From the NCBI RefSeq assembly GCF_023935105.1, contig NZ_CP096040.1:620001-684000 (forward strand): 64,000 nt of DNA. The letters are read 5' to 3'. Under the pieces are notes generated by a model. The model saw only the letters and a list, made by a program, of their open reading frames with translations, was not told the DNA's origin and searched no databases. Positions 17,780 through 28,922 of the stretch are shown piece after piece. Made by a program: the position numbers and the translations under genes. How positions within the stretch are numbered: position 1 is the first letter of the stretch; every line of letters begins with the position of its first letter. This stretch comes from Caulobacter segnis. GTDB taxonomy: Bacteria > Pseudomonadota > Alphaproteobacteria > Caulobacterales > Caulobacteraceae.

Positions 17780-18955
17780 TCAAGGCTCTAATGTTTCAGG
17801 CGGCGCCGGTTTGGCCAGGCGCAGGATCGCCAGGCCCACGAGGGCCGAGGCCAGCGAGCCGGCCAGCACGCCGATCTTGGTCTGATCGATCAGGCCGGGA
17901 TCCCTGAAGGCCAGAACCCCGATGAACAGGCTCATGGTGAAGCCGACGCCGCACAGCACCGCCACGCCGTAGAGCTGGGCGAGCGAGGCGCCGCGCGGCA
18001 GGCGCGCCCAACCCAGCTTGATCAGGCCGAAGGCGACGGCGAAGACGCCCACCTGCTTGCCCAGGAACAGGCCCAGGGCCACGCCCAGCGGCGCGGGGGC
18101 CAGCAGGGCCGAAAGGCCCACGCCCGCGAACGACAGGCCGGCGTTGGCGAAGCCGAAGATGGGTGTCACGACGAAGGCGACAGGCTTGTGCAGCGCGTGC
18201 TCCAGCTTGTGCAGCGGACACCGGTCGCCCGGGCGCAGGGGAATGGTCAGGGCCAGGGCGACGCCGGCCAGGGTGGCGTGGATCCCCGACTTCAGCACCA
18301 GGACCCACAGGACCGCGCCCAGCAGCAGATAGGGCCACAGGACCAGCACCTTCAGCCGGTTCAGGGCGATCAGGACCAGCAGCATCGCGCCCGCGCCGGC
18401 GAGGGCCAGAAGGTGCAGCTGGGCGGTGTAGAAGAGGGCGATGATCACGATGGCCGCCAGGTCGTCCATGATGGCGATGGCGGTCAGGAACACCTTCAGC
18501 CCCGCCGGAACGCGCGGTCCCAGCAGGGCCAGCACCCCCAGAGCGAAGGCGATGTCGGTGGCCGAGGGAATCGCCCAGCCGGCGAGGCTGGCGGGATGGC
18601 CTGCGTTGAAGGCCAGATAGATCAGGGCCGGCGCCGCCACCCCGCCTAGCGCCGCCGCGCCGGGCAGCAGGACGTCGGCCGGGCGCGACAGCTGGCCGTC
18701 CAGGACCTCGCGCTTGATCTCCAGCCCCACCAGCAGGAAGAACAGGGCCATCAGCCCGTCATTGATCCAGTGCTGGACACCCGTCGGGCCGATCGGGGCA
18801 TGGAGGGCGTGGAAATAGGCCTCGGCCAGGGGCGAGTTGGCGATGATCAGCGCCAGGGCCGCGGCCCCCATCAGCACATAGCCGCCGGCGGCCTCGTTCT
18901 GCAGGAAGTCGGCGAGGGCGCGCCGGGCGCGCAGGCTGATCGTCTTGAGGGCCAT
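17780..18955 (-). CDS. nhaA: Na+/H+ antiporter NhaA
   Basis: This 391-residue inner-membrane protein exchanges Na+ for H+ to control pH and salt. About twelve transmembrane helices can be seen. Family motifs include [42 protein letters not shown] and [14 protein letters not shown] with the paired aspartates that carry the ions. The length is normal. Its ATG comes one base after the stop of the MFS gene on the same strand, so the two are probably co-transcribed. Confidence 0.97.
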   Translation of the reverse strand: MALKTISLRARRALADFLQNEAAGGYVLMGAAALALIIANSPLAEAYFHALHAPIGPTGVQHWINDGLMALFFLLVGLEIKREVLDGQLSRPADVLLPGAAALGGVAAPALIYLAFNAGHPASLAGWAIPSATDIAFALGVLALLGPRVPAGLKVFLTAIAIMDDLAAIVIIALFYTAQLHLLALAGAGAMLLVLIALNRLKVLVLWPYLLLGAVLWVLVLKSGIHATLAGVALALTIPLRPGDRCPLHKLEHALHKPVAFVVTPIFGFANAGLSFAGVGLSALLAPAPLGVALGLFLGKQVGVFAVAFGLIKLGWARLPRGASLAQLYGVAVLCGVGFTMSLFIGVLAFRDPGLIDQTKIGVLAGSLASALVGLAILRLAKPAPPETLEP

Positions 18956-18956
18956 C

Positions 18957-20258
18957 TCAGAGGGTCCTTAGAAAGCGATGGGCGAAAAACAGGCCGACCA
19001 GGCCCAGGCCGCAGGCGACATAGGCCCCGATCGCCAGGAACTGGCCCCATTCGATATCGAGCCTGGCGAAGGACTTTACCAGCAACAGCGAGATGCTGCC
19101 GATATAGCCGAACGAGTCGGCGACATAGATCAGGAAGCCGGCCGTCCCGACCTTGCCGGTCGCGGCGATCATCCGGTCGAACAGCATGGCGTTGAACGGG
19201 GTATAGCCCATGTAGAGGCCGGCCCCGGCCAGGATCATCCACCAGACCGGCGCCAGCGCGCCAAGCTGGAACGCCAGGGTCGACGCCCCCAGCAGGACAA
19301 AGCCCAGGGCCACGAAGCCCAGATTGAACGCCACGGCCCGGCGGTTGTCCCTGACCCCCATCAGGGCGGCCAGGCCGACCAGCACGATGGCCGCCACCGG
19401 CAGCTCCGACAGGGTGAAGATCCCGGCGGCGTTCGGAAAGCCCAGCTCGGCCCAGATCTCGGCCGAGAAGTTGTCGCGGAAGTCGCGCAGCGCCGTCAGG
19501 ATCACATAGACCGCGATCAGCAGGATCAGGGCCGGGGCGTGGGCGGCGAACAGGGCGACGCGGTCCTGACGGTTCATCGGCGCGCGCCGCACCCGCTCGG
19601 CCTCGTCGGCGGCGCTGGGCGGCGGCAGCTGCGAGAGGGCGACGACGGCGACCAGCATCAGCGGCGCGAAGACCAGCCCCGAGACCGCCGGCATCCAGCG
19701 TTCGTCGATGTTCGACAGCAGCAGCATCTTGCCGACCGACTTGGCCACGCCCGACGACAGGATGAAGCTGGCGCACAGCATGGCGCCCAGCACCTCGGTC
19801 AGGCGGCGGCCTTCCAGGAAGCCGAACACCAGGCCCCAGATCATGCCCAGGCACAGGCCGTTCAGGTACATCGCCATCGGCCCGATCACCGTCGGCAGCA
19901 GGCCGAACAGCAGCAGCGACATCTCGGCCCCAAAGATCAGGGTCAGGATGGCCATGGCCCGCCGGCCGGCCCGCATCTCGGAGATCACCTTGACCCCGAT
20001 GAACTTGGCCGTGGCGTAGCCGGCGACCTGGGCGATGACGAGGGCGATCTTGAAGTCGAAGGCGAACGGCCAGCCGTCCGGATGGGCGAACGCCGCCGCC
20101 GTGAACGGCTTGCGATAGCCGAACATGGCGAAATAGACCGCGAACGCCGATAGCCCGCCATACAGCGCGAACAGCCAGGGCGGGGCGGTGGCCAGGAAGC
20201 GGCTCACCGCGCTTTGCCGGACGGTCGCATCGGCCGTTGGGGTCATGCCGTCGTCCAC
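18957..20258 (-). CDS. MFS-type transporter of the DUF5690 family
   Basis: This 433-residue protein has about twelve transmembrane segments and a cytoplasmic loop near the middle ([24 protein letters not shown]). It begins with a short polar tail, then [31 protein letters not shown], typical of DUF5690 members of the major facilitator superfamily. The substrate is unknown. It lies directly upstream of nhaA, separated by a single base, and probably shares its promoter. An internal ATG at residue 5 is a possible alternative start. Confidence 0.85.
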   Translation of the reverse strand: MDDGMTPTADATVRQSAVSRFLATAPPWLFALYGGLSAFAVYFAMFGYRKPFTAAAFAHPDGWPFAFDFKIALVIAQVAGYATAKFIGVKVISEMRAGRRAMAILTLIFGAEMSLLLFGLLPTVIGPMAMYLNGLCLGMIWGLVFGFLEGRRLTEVLGAMLCASFILSSGVAKSVGKMLLLSNIDERWMPAVSGLVFAPLMLVAVVALSQLPPPSAADEAERVRRAPMNRQDRVALFAAHAPALILLIAVYVILTALRDFRDNFSAEIWAELGFPNAAGIFTLSELPVAAIVLVGLAALMGVRDNRRAVAFNLGFVALGFVLLGASTLAFQLGALAPVWWMILAGAGLYMGYTPFNAMLFDRMIAATGKVGTAGFLIYVADSFGYIGSISLLLVKSFARLDIEWGQFLAIGAYVACGLGLVGLFFAHRFLRTL

Positions 20259-20412
20259 TCCCGTCTCGCCAGGCCTTCAGCTAGCCCGCTTCGGGCGAAA
20301 TGGGAATCGAAGCCGGGGTCGACTTGCTGGATTGAAGGTCAGATTGAGCAACCTTCAGGTCGGCGATGTCGCGAAGGCAGCATAGGCGCGACGGTTTGTC
20401 GCAAGTTCAGAA

Positions 20413-20418
20413 TATAAT
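20413..20418 (+). promoter_or_regulatory. Perfect -10 box upstream of the hybrid kinase
   Basis: TATAAT occurs 37 bases before the kinase ATG, inside a short AT-rich patch that stands out from the flanking sequence. No good -35 lies 16-18 bases upstream (GACGGT at 20390 is poor), so the promoter may depend on an activator. Confidence 0.4.
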
Positions 20419-20454
20419 GGAGTTGTTGAGGTTTGGGGTTGATCTTCCGGGCCG

Positions 20455-22779
<2,325 letters not shown>

Positions 22780-22807
22780 TCCGAAAGGCGGACGCCGCGA
22801 CCGCCCA

Positions 22808-22840
22808 AACAAAAACGCCCCTCGCTGGGCGGGGGGCGTC
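22808..22840 (-). terminator. Terminator of cdnL
   Basis: Read on the minus strand, a GACGCCCC stem with a GC-rich loop closes on GGGGCGT and runs into TTTTTGTTTG, 30 bases after the cdnL stop. On the plus strand the hairpin follows the hybrid kinase gene but lacks a T-run, so it mainly serves cdnL. Confidence 0.75.
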
Positions 22841-22869
22841 TTCGGGTTCCGAACTCGAAAGAGATCGGC

Positions 22870-23373
22870 TTAGGCGGCCTTGACCAGCGACTTGGTCAGG
22901 ATGCCGATGGCGGCTTCGCGGTCGATGCGCTCGATGGCGGCGACTTCGCGGGCCATGCGGTCCAGGGCCGATTCATACAGCTGGCGTTCCGAGTAGGACT
23001 GTTCCGGCTGGTTCTCGGCGCGGTGCAGGTCGCGGACCACCTCGGCGATCGAGATCAGGTCGCCCGAGTTGATCTTGGCTTCGTATTCCTGGGCGCGGCG
23101 CGACCACATGGTGCGCTTCACGCGAGCGCGGCCCTTCAGGGTGGTCAGGGCTTGATTGACGACATTGCCTTCCGCCAGCGGGCGCAGGCCGGCCGTCTTG
23201 GCCTTCTTGGTCGGGACGCGGAGCGTCATTTTTTCATGGTCGAAGGTGATGACGTAGACTTCGAGCGACATACCGGCCACTTCCTGGGTCTCGACCGCCT
23301 GAATGGTGCCAACGCCGTGCGCGGGGTAAACGACGTGATCGCTGACCGAGAATTCCAGACCGCTCTTGCTCAT
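22870..23373 (-). CDS. cdnL: CarD-family RNA polymerase-binding regulator CdnL
   Basis: This 167-residue protein starts at MSKSGLEFSVSDHVVYPAHG. The N-terminal Tudor-like RNA-polymerase-interacting domain (residues ~8-65, VVYPAHGVGTIQAVE) is followed by a helical DNA-binding domain (TMWSRRAQEYEAKINSGDLI, then QSYSERQLYESALDRM). CdnL binds the polymerase beta subunit and stabilises the open complex at growth-related promoters. I chose ATG 23373 because GAGGACGAAC precedes it; an ATG four codons upstream is also possible. It lies downstream of fdxA on the same strand, a neighbourhood conserved in many alphaproteobacteria. Confidence 0.95.
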   Translation of the reverse strand: MSKSGLEFSVSDHVVYPAHGVGTIQAVETQEVAGMSLEVYVITFDHEKMTLRVPTKKAKTAGLRPLAEGNVVNQALTTLKGRARVKRTMWSRRAQEYEAKINSGDLISIAEVVRDLHRAENQPEQSYSERQLYESALDRMAREVAAIERIDREAAIGILTKSLVKAA

Positions 23374-23724
23374 GTTCGTCCTCATCAATGCGGACCCATC
23401 GGGTCCGAACGCCGTGTTCTGTCCCAAACCAAAAGCGACAGGGTCCCGCTCCGCGGAATACTGGGTGCGGGGCCAAGCCTGTCAGGATTTGGAATAGATC
23501 TCTAAGACACCCTTCGCCTTCGATCGGGCGAGCCGGTTCATGACTTCAAGAAACGGCTTCTTCGACAAGACGGACCAGTCGCGAGAAGCCGCGACCGTCA
23601 CGTCGTCAGGGACAATAGCATAAAATTCAGCCCAATGAAAGGGTTGCGTCCCGACATGCGGGATCGCGCCGCCAAGCTTTCACGGCTTGGTGGGGGCTGG
23701 AGCTTCAGAAATCGGAGTGGGGTA
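23374..23724. other. 351-base gap between fdxA and cdnL
   Basis: This gap is less GC-rich than its surroundings. It should hold the cdnL promoter: TATTGT (minus strand, near 23615-23620) is a possible -10, but the -35 is weak. It also holds a small palindrome, CCAAGC-N7-GCTTGG, at about 23672-23690. One minus-strand frame is open from about 23682 to a stop at 23482 but has no usable start codon near its beginning. Confidence 0.45.
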
Positions 23725-24066
23725 TCAGGATCCCTTGCCGGGCTTTTCGCTGAAGTACTTCTCGAACTTGCCCGTCTCGCGCTCGAAGTCCTCGCGGTCG
23801 GCGGGCGGCTCGCCCTTGACCGTGATGTTCGGCCAGACCTTGGCGTAGTCGGCGTTGACGCGCAGCCACTTGCCGTCGGCCTCGTCCTCGGTGTCCGGCT
23901 TGATGGCGTCGACCGGGCATTCCGGTTCGCAGACGCCGCAGTCGATGCATTCGTCGGGATTGATGACGAGGAAGTTCTCGCCTTCGTAGAAGCAATCGAC
24001 CGGACACACCTCCACGCAGTCCATGAACTTGCAGCGGACGCAGGCGTCGGTGACGATGTAGGTCAT
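23725..24066 (-). CDS. fdxA: Seven-iron ferredoxin FdxA
   Basis: This 113-residue protein starts [17 protein letters not shown]. It carries the cysteine pattern of 3Fe-4S/4Fe-4S ferredoxins: [17 protein letters not shown] and then [16 protein letters not shown], followed by the long C-terminal extension typical of FdxA. It is a soluble electron carrier; its partner cannot be read from the sequence. The divergent GGDEF-EAL gene starts 263 bases away, and cdnL lies downstream on the same strand. Confidence 0.96.
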   Translation of the reverse strand: MTYIVTDACVRCKFMDCVEVCPVDCFYEGENFLVINPDECIDCGVCEPECPVDAIKPDTEDEADGKWLRVNADYAKVWPNITVKGEPPADREDFERETGKFEKYFSEKPGKGS

Positions 24067-24312
24067 CGAAAACTCGAATGGTCGGACGGGTATCGGCGGG
24101 CGCGTTTTCGAAGCCTGAGCGCCGCTTGTCAATGCGGCTTACTCCCCTAGGGGCTCAGGAAATCTCAACGGGTGGCCAGACAGCGGTGGCTTTCTGCAAC
24201 CCGCCCGAGGATCGCGCGGCGATGTCGCGCGACAACCCACCGTCTGGACGCGAACCCTTTCTTATCGAACGAACGTAATTATGCGGCCCTGGAAACTCCC
24301 AATAAAAACAAG

Positions 24313-24326
24313 GTCGGAAAGCCGAC
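24313..24326 (+). promoter_or_regulatory. Small hairpin at the ribosome site of the GGDEF-EAL gene
   Basis: GTCGG, AAAG, CCGAC forms a 5-bp stem ending three bases before the ATG at 24330. It lies where the ribosome site should be; no strong purine-rich sequence is seen elsewhere, so it could dampen translation. The rest of the 24067-24312 gap is a divergent intergenic region in which I see no clear boxes. Confidence 0.3.
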
Positions 24327-24329
24327 ATT

Positions 24330-26414
24330 ATGAAGACTGACGCCTTGGCTATCCCCTCCAGCGTGGAAGCCGATATCGCCCCGCGCGCCTTGGCCACGGC
24401 GCGCGCGCGGGCATTCGGCGCGTTCATTCGTGAAATTCCGTTTCCTGCCGCCCTTCTGGACCGGGACCTGACCCTGGTGGCCGTCAGCCGCGAATGGGCG
24501 GCGCAGGGCATCGCCGCCCGGCTTTCGATCGGCGACGACGCCGGCGCCAGCGGCTTGGTGGCGGCCGAGGACGCCGGCGTGCTGCTGGCCTGCGCCGAGG
24601 CGGGGGTCGCCTTCTCGCGCTATCTGCCGACCCACGGCGACGACGGCGTTGAGCGGGTCTGGCGCACTGAGTTCAGCGCCTGCCTGGAGGACGGCGAGCC
24701 CTATGCGGTGATGATCACCGCCCGCGACGTCACCGGTTACGCCGAGAGCGTGCTGCGCGCCGAGCGCGACCAGCAGCGCTTGAAGATGGCGCTGGAGCTC
24801 GACGACCTGCTGGTCCGCGAATACGACCTGCGCACCGGCGAGATCTATTTCTCGGGCACGGCCCCCGAACTGCAGAAATGGTGCGTGTTCCAGACCGACC
24901 CGCTGGAAATCGTCCATCCCGACGACCGCCAGCGCTGCGCCGACGCCGTGGCCGCCCGCAAGATCGGCGAGGCCCGCGTCTTCGAATTCCGGCTGAACCG
25001 CGACGACGGCGTCGAGACCTGGGTCCGCTCGGTCGGCAAGGTGTTCGTCGGCCAGGACGGCAAGCCCGAGAAGCTGGTCAACCTGTTCAAGGACATCACC
25101 GACCGCCGCCGTCACACCGAGGCGATCGAGACCCTGGCCTTCAAGGATCCGCTGACGGGCCTGCCCAACCGCGCCCTGTTCCAGCACCGCTTCCAGGAGG
25201 CGGTGACCGCATCCGAGACCCTGGGCGAGATGTTCGGCCTGATCATGATCGACGTCGATCACTTCAAGGACATCAACGACACCCTGGGCCACGACGCCGG
25301 CGACGCCCTGCTCAAGCGGCTGGCTGGCATGTTGCAGCATGCCTTCCGCAGCAACGACACCGTGGCGCGCCTGGGCGGCGACGAGTTCGCGGTGATCCTG
25401 CGCGGCTTGCATGGCGAGGCCGACATGATCCGGCCGATCGAGAAGTTGCAGGACCTGCTGAGCCGCCCCATCGAGCACGGCGGCCGCAGCTTCACGGCCA
25501 GCGCCAGCATCGGGGCGGCCCTGCACGGCGATCCGGACGCCGATCCGGCCCACATGATCAAGAACGCCGACATCGCCCTCTACCGGGCCAAGGCGGCGGG
25601 GCGGAACCGCAGCATCGTGTTCGAGCCGTCCATGCGGTCCGAGGTCGAGCGGCGGCTGGAGCTGCTGCGCGACGTCCGCGCGGCCCTGGCCCAGGACGAG
25701 TTTACCCTGTTCTACCAGCCGGTCGTCGACATCCGCGAAGGCAAGGTCGCCGGCTTCGAGGCCCTGATGCGCTGGGTCCACCCCGAGCAGGGCGTGCTGA
25801 CCCCGACCAGCTTCATGCCCGCCTTCGAGGACCAGGACCTGTCGCTGAAGCTGGGCGACGTGGCGTTCGAGGCGGCGCTGCGCCAGATGCGGCAATGGCT
25901 GGACCAGGGCGTCGAGTTCGGTCGCGTGGCGGTCAATATCAGCTCGGCCCAGTTCCGCTCCGGCCGTCTGGCCGAGGAGATCCAGGAGCGTCTGGCCCGC
26001 TGGAACGTGCCTTGCCAGAGGCTGACCATCGAGGTCACCGAGAACGTCTATATGGGCTGGGGTTCGGACTTGGTCAGCGAGACGGTCCGGCGCCTGCACG
26101 AGGCCGGGGTGATGATCGCCCTGGACGACTTCGGCACCGGCTACGCCAGCCTGGCCAACCTGCGCCAATTCCCGATCGACCGCTTGAAGATCGACAAGTC
26201 CTTCGTCCAGAACACCGAGGACGAGGCCATCGTGAAGGCGGTCATCACCCTGGGCGCGTCCATGGGCATGAAGGTCGTCGCCGAGGGCGTCGAGGACGCC
26301 GAGCAACTGGCCGCCCTGGCCCACTACGGCTGCGACCAGATCCAGGGCTACCACTTCGGCCGGCCCATGCCGGCGGAGGCGGTCGCCGGGTTCCTGAAGG
26401 GGTTCAACGCTTAG
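24330..26414 (+). CDS. PAS-GGDEF-EAL cyclic-di-GMP enzyme
   Basis: This 694-residue soluble protein has two PAS-like regions (~30-140 and ~150-265), a GGDEF domain with an intact RLGGDEFAVIL motif at about 347-357, and an EAL domain with EAL at 477-479 (FEALMRW) and DDFGTGYASL, both signs of an active phosphodiesterase. It can therefore both make and break cyclic di-GMP, and in such dual proteins one activity is usually regulatory. It is divergent from fdxA and followed 49 bases later by an orphan histidine kinase in the same direction. Confidence 0.95.
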   Translation: MKTDALAIPSSVEADIAPRALATARARAFGAFIREIPFPAALLDRDLTLVAVSREWAAQGIAARLSIGDDAGASGLVAAEDAGVLLACAEAGVAFSRYLPTHGDDGVERVWRTEFSACLEDGEPYAVMITARDVTGYAESVLRAERDQQRLKMALELDDLLVREYDLRTGEIYFSGTAPELQKWCVFQTDPLEIVHPDDRQRCADAVAARKIGEARVFEFRLNRDDGVETWVRSVGKVFVGQDGKPEKLVNLFKDITDRRRHTEAIETLAFKDPLTGLPNRALFQHRFQEAVTASETLGEMFGLIMIDVDHFKDINDTLGHDAGDALLKRLAGMLQHAFRSNDTVARLGGDEFAVILRGLHGEADMIRPIEKLQDLLSRPIEHGGRSFTASASIGAALHGDPDADPAHMIKNADIALYRAKAAGRNRSIVFEPSMRSEVERRLELLRDVRAALAQDEFTLFYQPVVDIREGKVAGFEALMRWVHPEQGVLTPTSFMPAFEDQDLSLKLGDVAFEAALRQMRQWLDQGVEFGRVAVNISSAQFRSGRLAEEIQERLARWNVPCQRLTIEVTENVYMGWGSDLVSETVRRLHEAGVMIALDDFGTGYASLANLRQFPIDRLKIDKSFVQNTEDEAIVKAVITLGASMGMKVVAEGVEDAEQLAALAHYGCDQIQGYHFGRPMPAEAVAGFLKGFNA

Positions 26415-26463
26415 CGCTCACCCTTAGTGGCCCGCCGCGCCGTGCATCGTGTAGCCTCGGGAC

Positions 26464-27792
26464 ATGACTCTGACGATGCGCGAAGTGGTCGGGTGGTCCC
26501 GCGGCCTGGTGGGGCGGTCCATCCTGGTGGTGGTGGCCATCGTTCTGATGCAGCTGACGGCCAGTGTCGTCTTCTACAGCGCCATCGATCGCCAGACCCT
26601 GCGCGAGGACCAGGCCCGTCGGATCGCCGAGCTGCTGGTCGTCGGCGAGCGCGTCGCCGGGCTGGCCCAGGCCGATTTCGACAAGGTGATGACCTCGCAC
26701 TATCTGGAGGCCGAGGTCGTGGCCCTGCCCCCGGAGGGGCCGCCGGCCACGCGGGCGACGATGTCCGAAGCCGACGCCATCGTCGAATATGTCCGGCGCT
26801 GGGAGCCGGGCCTCGCCGAGCGACCGCTGCGCCTGTGGTCGGAAAGCCGTCCCGAGGGCCGCGACCTGGTCGGCGTCATGGGGCTGAAGGACGGCCGGTG
26901 GCTGACCTTCCGCTCGCGCAACTTCCCCAGGCCCTGGCCGATCGCCCTGCGCGCCGTGGCCACGACCCTGGTCTTCTCCCTGGCCTGCGTGGCGCTGGGC
27001 GCCTACGCCCTGCGCCAGCTGGGCGCGCCCCTGCGCCGCCTGACCGAGGCCTCGCGCCATGTCGGCGAGGCGCCGCCGTCGCCGATCGTGGTCCAAGGGC
27101 CCAACGACCTGGTCGAGCTGGGACGGGCCTTCAACGACATGCAGCGCCGGATCTCGGGGCTGATCGAGGACCAGGCTCGCGCCATGGAGGCGCTCAGCCA
27201 CGACCTGCGCACCCCGCTGGCCCGGCTGACCCTGGCGGCGGACTATATCGAGCCGGAGGACATCAAGACTCTGGTCGCCGACAATGTCGGCGAGCTGGAC
27301 GCGATGCTGCGGTCGCTATCGGACTGGCTGAGGGCCCAGCATTCGGCCAGCGCGCCCGAGACCGTCGACCTGCCCGCCCTGATCCAGGGCGTCGCGGCGC
27401 GCTGGCCGGAGGCGGTCCGCTACGAGCGCGGCAAGGCCCTGACCATCATCACCCATCGCCGCCCGCTGGAGCAGGCCCTGATCCGCCTCGTCGACAACGC
27501 CGTGCGGTTCGGCGGCCAGGCCAGGATCCGGCTGGCGGCCGACGGCCCCGACGGTCCGCTGATCGAGGTGCTGGACCAGGGGCCAGGCCTGACCGACGAG
27601 GCCATGGCCCGCATCTACGAGCCCTTCTTCCGGGGCGACGCCGCGCGGGCCCGCGACACCGGCGGCTTCGGCCTGGGCATCCCCACGGCCGAACGGCTGA
27701 TCAAGCGGTTCGGCGGCAAGCTGGTGATCGGCAACCGCGACGGCGGCGGCGTCAGCGCCAGGATCTGGCCGCCGGTGGCGCGGGACGTCTAG
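26464..27792 (+). CDS. Membrane sensor histidine kinase (HAMP type), orphan
   Basis: This 442-residue kinase has two transmembrane helices (~19-40 and ~160-180) around a periplasmic sensor of about 120 residues, a HAMP linker (LRQLGAPLRRLTEASRHVGE), the HisKA box EALSHDLRTPLARLTLAADY with the phospho-acceptor His at 246, and the HATPase motifs (RLVDNAVRFGG, LDQGPGLTDE, GGFGLGIPTAERL). The layout resembles EnvZ/RstB-type kinases. No response regulator gene adjoins it. The end overlaps the convergent gene at 27789 by four bases. Confidence 0.94.
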   Translation: MTLTMREVVGWSRGLVGRSILVVVAIVLMQLTASVVFYSAIDRQTLREDQARRIAELLVVGERVAGLAQADFDKVMTSHYLEAEVVALPPEGPPATRATMSEADAIVEYVRRWEPGLAERPLRLWSESRPEGRDLVGVMGLKDGRWLTFRSRNFPRPWPIALRAVATTLVFSLACVALGAYALRQLGAPLRRLTEASRHVGEAPPSPIVVQGPNDLVELGRAFNDMQRRISGLIEDQARAMEALSHDLRTPLARLTLAADYIEPEDIKTLVADNVGELDAMLRSLSDWLRAQHSASAPETVDLPALIQGVAARWPEAVRYERGKALTIITHRRPLEQALIRLVDNAVRFGGQARIRLAADGPDGPLIEVLDQGPGLTDEAMARIYEPFFRGDAARARDTGGFGLGIPTAERLIKRFGGKLVIGNRDGGGVSARIWPPVARDV

Positions 27793-28586
27793 CGCTTGAC
27801 CTGCGCCTGTCGGATCTGGCCCTGGCTGACGATCCAGATCTGGTCCTTCCCCGTCCCGACGAAGAACGGCTGGCGGTAGAGCAGGCTGAGGAACACATGC
27901 GTCTCGACCGGGGTCGGCGAGACGATGTGGTTGACAAGCAAGCCCTCGGGCTTGGCGCCGGGCGGCAGTTGCGGCGGCTGAATGACCAGGCAGCTGGCCG
28001 ACAGGGCGTCGCGGCGTTCCAGCGTCTTGCCATCCGCGCTGATCGTGTAGCGATAGTGGCCGCCCACCGGGATCGCGCCCGCGGCGGGACTGGGCGCCAG
28101 CAGCCAGACCAGCCAGCCATCGCCATCCGGATCCTTGACGATGGCGCTGTTGTAGCCCGCGCGGCACAGCGTCGGCGGCAGGTTGGCCATCGCCGTCTGG
28201 CGGGCGGCGAACATGGTCCGCTCCTCGGCGGTCAGGGCGCGGTCGGCCGGCTCGACGACCGGCCCGGCGCCCTGGCTGGTGACGTCCACGTCGTAGCCCG
28301 CCTCCAGCCCCTGGCCGAGGTCGCGCAGGAACCGGACCTTGGCGACCTTGCCGTCGTCCTCGACGAGCCAGCCCTTGACCCCGGCGGCGACCAGGTCCGG
28401 GACCTTGGCGCGCAGGGTGTCGGTGGCGCGCCAAGCCGAGAGGTCCTGGCGATAGAGCGCGATACCCATCTTCTGCAGATCGGGAAGTTCGAAGGCCCGG
28501 ATGGGCGGCGGGGGTTCGGCGGCGCGCGCCGGATGCGCCAGGAACAAGGCCAGGCCCAACAGGACTGGCAGGCAACGCGATCCCAT
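27789..28586 (-). CDS. Secreted protein of unknown function
   Basis: This 265-residue protein has a signal peptide (CLPVLLGLALFLAHPARAAE). The mature part looks like a single beta-rich domain with WRATDTLRAKVPDLVAAGVKGWLVEDDG, a middle segment DPDGDGWLVWLLAPS and a C-terminal SLLYRQPFFVGTGKDQIWIVSQGQI. I do not recognise a family. ATG 28586 has GGGGAG six bases upstream and is preferred to the GTG seven codons earlier. It lies downstream of the S4 gene on the same strand, 48 bases away. Confidence 0.75.
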   Translation of the reverse strand: MGSRCLPVLLGLALFLAHPARAAEPPPPIRAFELPDLQKMGIALYRQDLSAWRATDTLRAKVPDLVAAGVKGWLVEDDGKVAKVRFLRDLGQGLEAGYDVDVTSQGAGPVVEPADRALTAEERTMFAARQTAMANLPPTLCRAGYNSAIVKDPDGDGWLVWLLAPSPAAGAIPVGGHYRYTISADGKTLERRDALSASCLVIQPPQLPPGAKPEGLLVNHIVSPTPVETHVFLSLLYRQPFFVGTGKDQIWIVSQGQIRQAQVKR

Positions 28587-28634
28587 TCGCTTCTCCCCAA
28601 GTTCCACCTAGGGTAGCGCGTGGCGCGGCGGCGT

Positions 28635-28922
28635 CTAGCCCTCCACCGCCTCGTAGAGCCCGCGGGCTTCCGTCGCCGGACCCCGGCGCTCGCCGCAGTC
28701 CAGGACCCGCACGGCGATCAACCGTCCGGCCAGGCCGAACAGCAGCACGTCACCGGGTTTCACGGTCCGCGAGGGTTTGTCGATCCGGCTCTCGGCTCCC
28801 GACCGGGTCAGGCGGATGCGGCCCTCGTCGACGAACTTGGCCGCCAGCGAGCGGGTCTTGAAGAAGCGGGCGCGCCAGAGCCAGACGTCGGCCCTGACGG
28901 CCTCCCCATGGGTGTCGGTCAT
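28635..28922 (-). CDS. S4-domain RNA-binding protein (HslR-like)
   Basis: This 95-residue protein is one S4 domain (RADVWLWRARFFKTRSLAAKF, EGRIRLTRSGAESRIDKPSRTV, KPGDVLLFGLAG), as in heat-shock protein 15, which binds stalled 50S subunits carrying nascent chains. It overlaps the end of the helicase gene by four bases (ATGA), so the two are translationally coupled. Helicase-S4-FdxA-CarD is a conserved run in alphaproteobacteria; here other genes lie between S4 and fdxA. Confidence 0.93.
   Translation of the reverse strand: MTDTHGEAVRADVWLWRARFFKTRSLAAKFVDEGRIRLTRSGAESRIDKPSRTVKPGDVLLFGLAGRLIAVRVLDCGERRGPATEARGLYEAVEG

Noticed and set aside
23482-23682. Open minus-strand frame in the fdxA-cdnL gap (…HWAEFYAIVPDDVTVAASRDW… ending at 23482).
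   Set aside because: It reads like protein but has no ATG/GTG/TTG near its beginning, and its third-position G+C is lower than in genuine genes here, so I treat it as chance or a remnant.
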